From Microbacterium sp. (GTDB taxonomy: Bacteria; Actinomycetota; Actinomycetes; Actinomycetales; Microbacteriaceae): a DNA stretch of 9,596 nucleotides. Location: positions 1 to 9,596 of the forward strand of contig NZ_QFPF01000098.1 in assembly GCF_003248605.1 (NCBI RefSeq), read 5' to 3'. The position numbers and the translations under genes were made by a program. The notes beneath the pieces are model-generated. The model was given only the letters and a program-made list of their open reading frames with translations. It made no database searches and had not been told where the DNA came from. Shown one piece after another: positions 6,624 to 9,596 of the stretch (its first letter is position 1; the number at the start of each line of letters is the position of its first letter).

Positions 6624-7613
6624 TCAGTCGCCCTCGAGCACGCTGTCGGGCTGGATGTCGATCTTGGCGCCCGTGAGCTTGGCCGCCAGTCGCGCGTTCT
6701 GGCCCTCTTTGCCGATGGCGAGCGAGAGCTGGTAGTCGGGCACGAGGGCGCGCACGGCCTTGGTCGAGGCGTCGAGGATGAAGCTCGAGGTCACCTTCGC
6801 GGGCGAGAGCGCGTTGGCGACGAACGCCGCAAGCTCGGGGTCGTAGTCGACGATGTCGATCTTCTCGCCGCCGAGTTCTTCGGTCACCGCGCGCACTCGG
6901 CGACCGAGCTCGCCGATGCAGGCGCCCTTCGCGTTGATCGCGGGATCGTTCGCCTTGACCGCGATCTTGGACCGGTGGCCCGACTCGCGCGCGAGCGACA
7001 CGATCTCGACCAGCCCCGCGGCGATCTCGGGGACCTCGAGGGCGAACAGCTTTCGTACGAGGCCGGGATGCGTACGCGACACCGTGATGGAGGGACCCTT
7101 GGTGCCCTTGGACACCGAGGTGACGTAGACGCGCAGGCGCGAGCCGTGCGTGTAGGACTCGCCGGGGACCTGCTCCTCGGGCGGGAGGATCGCCTCGATG
7201 GTGCCGAGATCCACATGGATCATGCGCGGATTGGGCCCCTGCTGGACCACGCCCGCGACGATGTCGCCCTCTTTGCCGCGGAACTCCCCGAGCACCGCGT
7301 CGTCGGCGATGTCGCGCAGTCGCTGGCTGATGACCTGCTTGGCGGCGAAGGCCGCGATGCGACCGAATCCATCGGTCACCGCTTCTTCTTCGCCGATGAC
7401 CGCGCCCTCGTCGTCGGTCACGGCGATGAAGACGCCGACGTGTCCGCTCTTGCGGTCGAGTTCGACACGAGCCCCCTCGGGCACCTCGCCCGAGGGCGAC
7501 GTGTGCTTGCCGTAGGCGGTCAGGATCGCCTGCTCGATGATCCGCACGAGTTCGTCGAAGGGAATCTCCTTCTCACGCTCGATCGTGCGCAGCAGCCCGA
7601 GATCGATGTCCAC
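6624..7613 (-). CDS. nusA: Transcription elongation/termination factor NusA
   Basis: A 329-residue protein that binds RNA polymerase and nascent RNA, affecting pausing, termination and rRNA antitermination. Domains: N-terminal RNAP-binding domain (1-105, starting MDIDLGLLRTIEREKEIPFDE), S1 domain (about 112-180), KH1 (about 185-265, with GACIGELGRRVRAV around 230-243) and KH2 (about 272-325, with AIGKEGQNARLAAKLTGAKI at 299-318). It stops after KH2 and lacks the C-terminal acidic repeats of the 495-residue E. coli protein, as is normal for actinobacteria. The start is GTG at 7611-7613, with GGGAGGT four bases upstream. It is the first gene of the nusA-ylxR-infB operon and is divergent from the symporter gene; the usual upstream partner rimP is not adjacent. 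Confidence 0.97.
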   Translation of the reverse strand: MDIDLGLLRTIEREKEIPFDELVRIIEQAILTAYGKHTSPSGEVPEGARVELDRKSGHVGVFIAVTDDEGAVIGEEEAVTDGFGRIAAFAAKQVISQRLRDIADDAVLGEFRGKEGDIVAGVVQQGPNPRMIHVDLGTIEAILPPEEQVPGESYTHGSRLRVYVTSVSKGTKGPSITVSRTHPGLVRKLFALEVPEIAAGLVEIVSLARESGHRSKIAVKANDPAINAKGACIGELGRRVRAVTEELGGEKIDIVDYDPELAAFVANALSPAKVTSSFILDASTKAVRALVPDYQLSLAIGKEGQNARLAAKLTGAKIDIQPDSVLEGD

Positions 7614-7660
7614 GGGGACCTCCCTATTCAGCTCTCACCCGGCGTCGTGCGCTCGGGCAT

Positions 7661-7675
7661 CCCCCCTACGTTACC
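7661..7675 (-). promoter_or_regulatory. Possible -10 element of the nusA operon promoter
   Basis: In the 129-bp gap upstream of nusA the minus strand has TAACGT (7673 to 7668), a TAnnnT hexamer. A start near 7661 would give a leader of about 48 bases ending in the nusA Shine-Dalgarno. No convincing -35 is seen at 16-18 bp spacing, so this is only a candidate. A promoter for the operon should nevertheless lie in this gap, because the adjacent gene is divergent. Confidence 0.3.
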
Positions 7676-7707
7676 GGATGGCGCGACCGACGCCGCTGTG
7701 AGGATGC

Positions 7708-7743
7708 TGGTCATGGCGGGCGCCGACCGACATACTGTGCGCA
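7708..7743 (+). promoter_or_regulatory. Promoter of the symporter gene, probably giving a leaderless mRNA
   Basis: TGGTCA (7708-7713; 4 of 6 matches to TTGACA) and CATACT (7731-7736; 4 of 6 to TATAAT) are separated by 17 bases. Seven bases beyond the -10 is the A of the ATG at 7743. No Shine-Dalgarno-like purine run precedes this ATG, which fits translation of a leaderless transcript, common in actinobacteria. The positions are seen; the start site is inferred. Confidence 0.5.
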
Positions 7744-9257
7744 TGGATGAGGATGCGATCAACGCCTGGCTGCTGACCTGGGGCGACAACCTGTGGACCT
7801 GGATCATCGTGCCGGTGGTCGTGGTGCTGGGGCTCTACTTCACCGCGCGCTCGGGGGTGGTGCAGTTGCGCCTCGTCCCCGAGATGTTCCGCACCCTCAC
7901 CGACAAGACTCCCCGCACCACCACCGGCGAGCCTCAGTCGGTGTCCGCGTTCCAGGCGTTCACGATCTCGGCCGCGTCGCGGGTGGGCGTGGGCAACATC
8001 GCCGGCGTAGGCACCGCCATCGCCGTCGGAGGCCCGGGCGCGGTGTTCTGGATGTGGCTGATGGCCTTCATCGGCGGCGCCTCGAGCTTCATCGAGTCCT
8101 CCCTGGCGCAGCTGTTCAAGGTGCGCGACAAGGACGGCTTCCGCGGCGGTCCCGCCTACTACATGCAGCGCGGTCTGAAAGCTCGCTGGCTGGGCATCTG
8201 GTTCGCGATCATCCTCATCGTCTGCTTCCCGTTCGCGTTCTCGTCGCTGCAGGCCAACACGATCGCCGCCACGGTGTCGGGCAGCCTCGGCGAGGGCGTC
8301 GCGGCCTGGGTGCCATGGGTCGTGGGCATCGGCGTCGCGCTGCTCACCGCTCTCGTCGTCTTCGGCGGAGTTCGTCGCATCGCCTCCGTCACCCAGGCAC
8401 TCGTCCCCTCCATGGCGCTGCTCTACCTGCTTCTCGGGCTGCTCGTGGTCGGCTTCCACGTCGATCAGATCCCCGTCGTGTTCGCCCAGATCTTCACACA
8501 GGCGTGGGGATTCAACGAGGTCGTCGGCGCCGCCTTCGGCTACATCGTGCTGACGGGCATCAAGCGCGGCATGTTCTCGAACGAGGCGGGCCTGGGCTCG
8601 GCGCCCAACGCGGGCGCCAGCGCCGCCGTCACCCATCCCGTCAAGCAGGGCCTCGTGCAGACGCTCGGCGTCTACTTCGACACGTTCCTCGTCTGCTCGA
8701 TCACGGCGTTCATCATCCTCGTGTCGGTACCCGATCTGGCCGGCGCCACCCGGGGCATCGGATTGACCCAGGGTGCGCTGGTGTCGACCCTCGGTGACTG
8801 GTCCAACATCGCCCTCAGCATCATCATCTTCCTGCTGGCGTTCTCGTCGATCCTCGGCAACTACTACTACGGCGAGTCGAACATCGAATTCATCACCTCG
8901 AGCCGCGCCGCACTGACGGGCTACCGGATCCTCGCCGTCGTCGCCGTGCTCGCCGGGTCCGTGGTCACCGCCGACCTCGTCTGGAATTTTGCCGACGGGG
9001 TCATGGGGCTGATGGCCCTGACGAACCTCATCGCCATCGCCCTGCTGTCGGGCTTGTCCTTCCGCCTCCTCAAGGACTACACCCGCCAGCGCCGCGAGGG
9101 CCGGGACCCGGTCTTCACCCGGGCCCTCATGCCGGATGTCGGGGGCATCGAATGCTGGGAGGACGAGCTCTCGGTCACGGGTCCGATCGATGTCGTCACC
9201 AAGAAGCGGCAGTCCGAGAAGCACCGCGATCACCTGCACGGCGCCCCGCGGCCATGA
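7743..9257 (+). CDS. Sodium:alanine/glycine symporter, AGCS family
   Basis: A 504-residue polytopic membrane protein of the alanine or glycine:cation symporter family (SSF/APC-like fold), taking up Ala/Gly with Na+ or H+. Family signatures are VGVGNIAGVGTAI (81-93), GGPGAVFWMW (96-105), GGPAYYMQRGL (135-145) and GIKRGMFSNEAGLGSAPNA (272-290), all in the expected order, with about ten to eleven hydrophobic segments. The C-terminal tail (450-504) is polar and carries DPVFTRALMPDVGGIECWE, also usual in the family. I chose ATG 7743 because family members start close before WGDNLWTWIIVP and because the promoter spacing fits a leaderless start. In-frame ATGs at 7704 and 7713 are possible; 7713 has a weak GAGG nine bases upstream. 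The substrate is inferred from family. It is divergent from nusA and 25 bases ahead of the next gene. Confidence 0.93.
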   Translation: MDEDAINAWLLTWGDNLWTWIIVPVVVVLGLYFTARSGVVQLRLVPEMFRTLTDKTPRTTTGEPQSVSAFQAFTISAASRVGVGNIAGVGTAIAVGGPGAVFWMWLMAFIGGASSFIESSLAQLFKVRDKDGFRGGPAYYMQRGLKARWLGIWFAIILIVCFPFAFSSLQANTIAATVSGSLGEGVAAWVPWVVGIGVALLTALVVFGGVRRIASVTQALVPSMALLYLLLGLLVVGFHVDQIPVVFAQIFTQAWGFNEVVGAAFGYIVLTGIKRGMFSNEAGLGSAPNAGASAAVTHPVKQGLVQTLGVYFDTFLVCSITAFIILVSVPDLAGATRGIGLTQGALVSTLGDWSNIALSIIIFLLAFSSILGNYYYGESNIEFITSSRAALTGYRILAVVAVLAGSVVTADLVWNFADGVMGLMALTNLIAIALLSGLSFRLLKDYTRQRREGRDPVFTRALMPDVGGIECWEDELSVTGPIDVVTKKRQSEKHRDHLHGAPRP

Positions 9258-9270
9258 TGCGTCCCGGCCG

Positions 9271-9283
9271 TAGGCTGACCGGA
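9271..9283 (+). promoter_or_regulatory. -10 element upstream of the DUF1206 gene, probable leaderless start
   Basis: TAGGCT (9271-9276) fits the actinobacterial -10 pattern TAnnnT and is followed by six bases and then ATG at 9283, so transcription would begin at the A of the start codon. No Shine-Dalgarno site precedes the ATG and no good -35 is visible at 17-18 bp. The gene could thus be transcribed separately from the symporter even though the gap is only 25 bases. Confidence 0.45.
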
Positions 9284-9596
9284 TGCACATCGCCGCCCCG
9301 AAGCGCGTCGCGCGCGAGGCGACCGACACGACGTGGTTTCGCCGCCTCGCCCGCTGCGGGTACGCCGCCGCCGGCCTCGTGCACGCTCTGATCGGGATGC
9401 TGGCGATCATCGTCGCGACCGGCGGCGATGTGGCGAGCGACCAGACCGGGGCGATGCGGGCGATCGCCGAGGTGCCCTTCGGCTTTGCACTCCTGTGGGC
9501 GATCGCGGGCGCGCTCGGTGCGCTCGCGCTGTGGAAGGTCGCCGAGGGCGTACTGGTCCGCGGTGATCACACCGTGCAGAGATGGGGGCGCCGCAT
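9283..9596 (+). CDS. DUF1206 family membrane protein, N-terminal part (cut by window end)
   Basis: The frame is open from ATG 9283 to the window edge, giving 104 residues. After a short basic N-terminus there is RLARCGYAAAGLVHALIGML (21-40), which matches the start of the DUF1206 repeat: an R-x-G-Y-x-A-x-G-x-x-H pattern entering the first membrane segment (about 25-46). A polar loop with ASDQTGAMRAIAEVPFG (51-67) and a second membrane segment (about 66-90) complete the first of the usual three two-helix repeats. The family has no established function. The start is supported by the leaderless-type -10 at 9271 and by the match to the family N-terminus. Confidence 0.85.
   Translation, partial: MHIAAPKRVAREATDTTWFRRLARCGYAAAGLVHALIGMLAIIVATGGDVASDQTGAMRAIAEVPFGFALLWAIAGALGALALWKVAEGVLVRGDHTVQRWGRR

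Noticed and set aside
7624..7638. Tiny minus-strand reading frame GTG AGA GCT GAA TAG ahead of nusA as a leader peptide
   Set aside because: Four codons without a clear Shine-Dalgarno or regulatory codon run; no evidence beyond chance.
6453..7742. Extension of the symporter frame upstream through nusA and ylxR
   Set aside because: It is the antisense shadow of nusA and ylxR. The family N-terminus and promoter both point to 7743.
9250..9272. Small inverted repeat CGGCC with GGCCG after the symporter as a terminator
   Set aside because: Only a 5-bp stem with a 12-base loop and no T run; such pairs are frequent by chance at this GC content.
7671..9410. A 579-codon minus-strand open frame antisense to the symporter
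   Set aside because: Highly charged Asp/Glu/Arg/His composition with no fold or motif, fully explained as a shadow of the AGCS gene; it would also cover the nusA/symporter promoter region and the DUF1206 start.

Overview
The window is high-GC DNA with strong G/C third-position bias. GTG starts, good Shine-Dalgarno sites and two leaderless-looking starts point to a high-GC actinobacterium. The protein flavour (long Ala/Pro/Gly linker in IF2 with NNPF-SAQ motifs, short NusA that ends after KH2, DUF1206 protein) fits Microbacteriaceae and is Microbacterium-like. The genus is inferred, not proven. Every gap is shorter than 200 bases; the longest are 3298-3480 and 7614-7742, and both are described in the features.

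Region 1 (1-3297, plus strand) is a tightly packed glycosyltransferase operon. It holds the C-terminal end of a processive, BcsA-like GT2 enzyme with a QRTRW motif, then a polytopic GT39/ArnT-like (GT-C fold) glycosyltransferase that overlaps it by 4 bases, then a DPM1-like GT2 fused to a GtrA membrane domain. A coherent reading is that the GT2-GtrA protein makes (and may help move) a polyprenyl-phosphate sugar, the GT39-type enzyme uses such a lipid-linked sugar outside the membrane, and the processive GT2 builds or extends a cell-envelope glycan.

Region 2 (3298-3480) is a convergent junction holding three strong stem-loops. The first two are diverged copies of one structure: 14-bp stems that differ at five positions, all compensated on the opposite arm, around a loop that is mostly identical. 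The third is a terminator-like hairpin for the minus-strand operon. The duplicated, covarying pair is the least ordinary thing in the window.

Region 3 (3481-7613, minus strand) is the core transcription/translation operon nusA - ylxR - infB. RimP is not next to nusA, and neither rbfA nor truB follows infB. A hairpin just upstream of infB overlaps its Shine-Dalgarno site.

Region 4 (7614-9596, plus strand) starts with a 129-bp divergent promoter region, then a complete AGCS-family sodium:alanine/glycine symporter, then the start of a DUF1206 membrane protein cut by the window end. Both genes have a -10-like TAnnnT element placed so that transcription should start at or next to the ATG, suggesting leaderless mRNAs. 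I see no RNA genes, mobile elements, CRISPR arrays or phage genes. Most of the window is ordinary chromosome.
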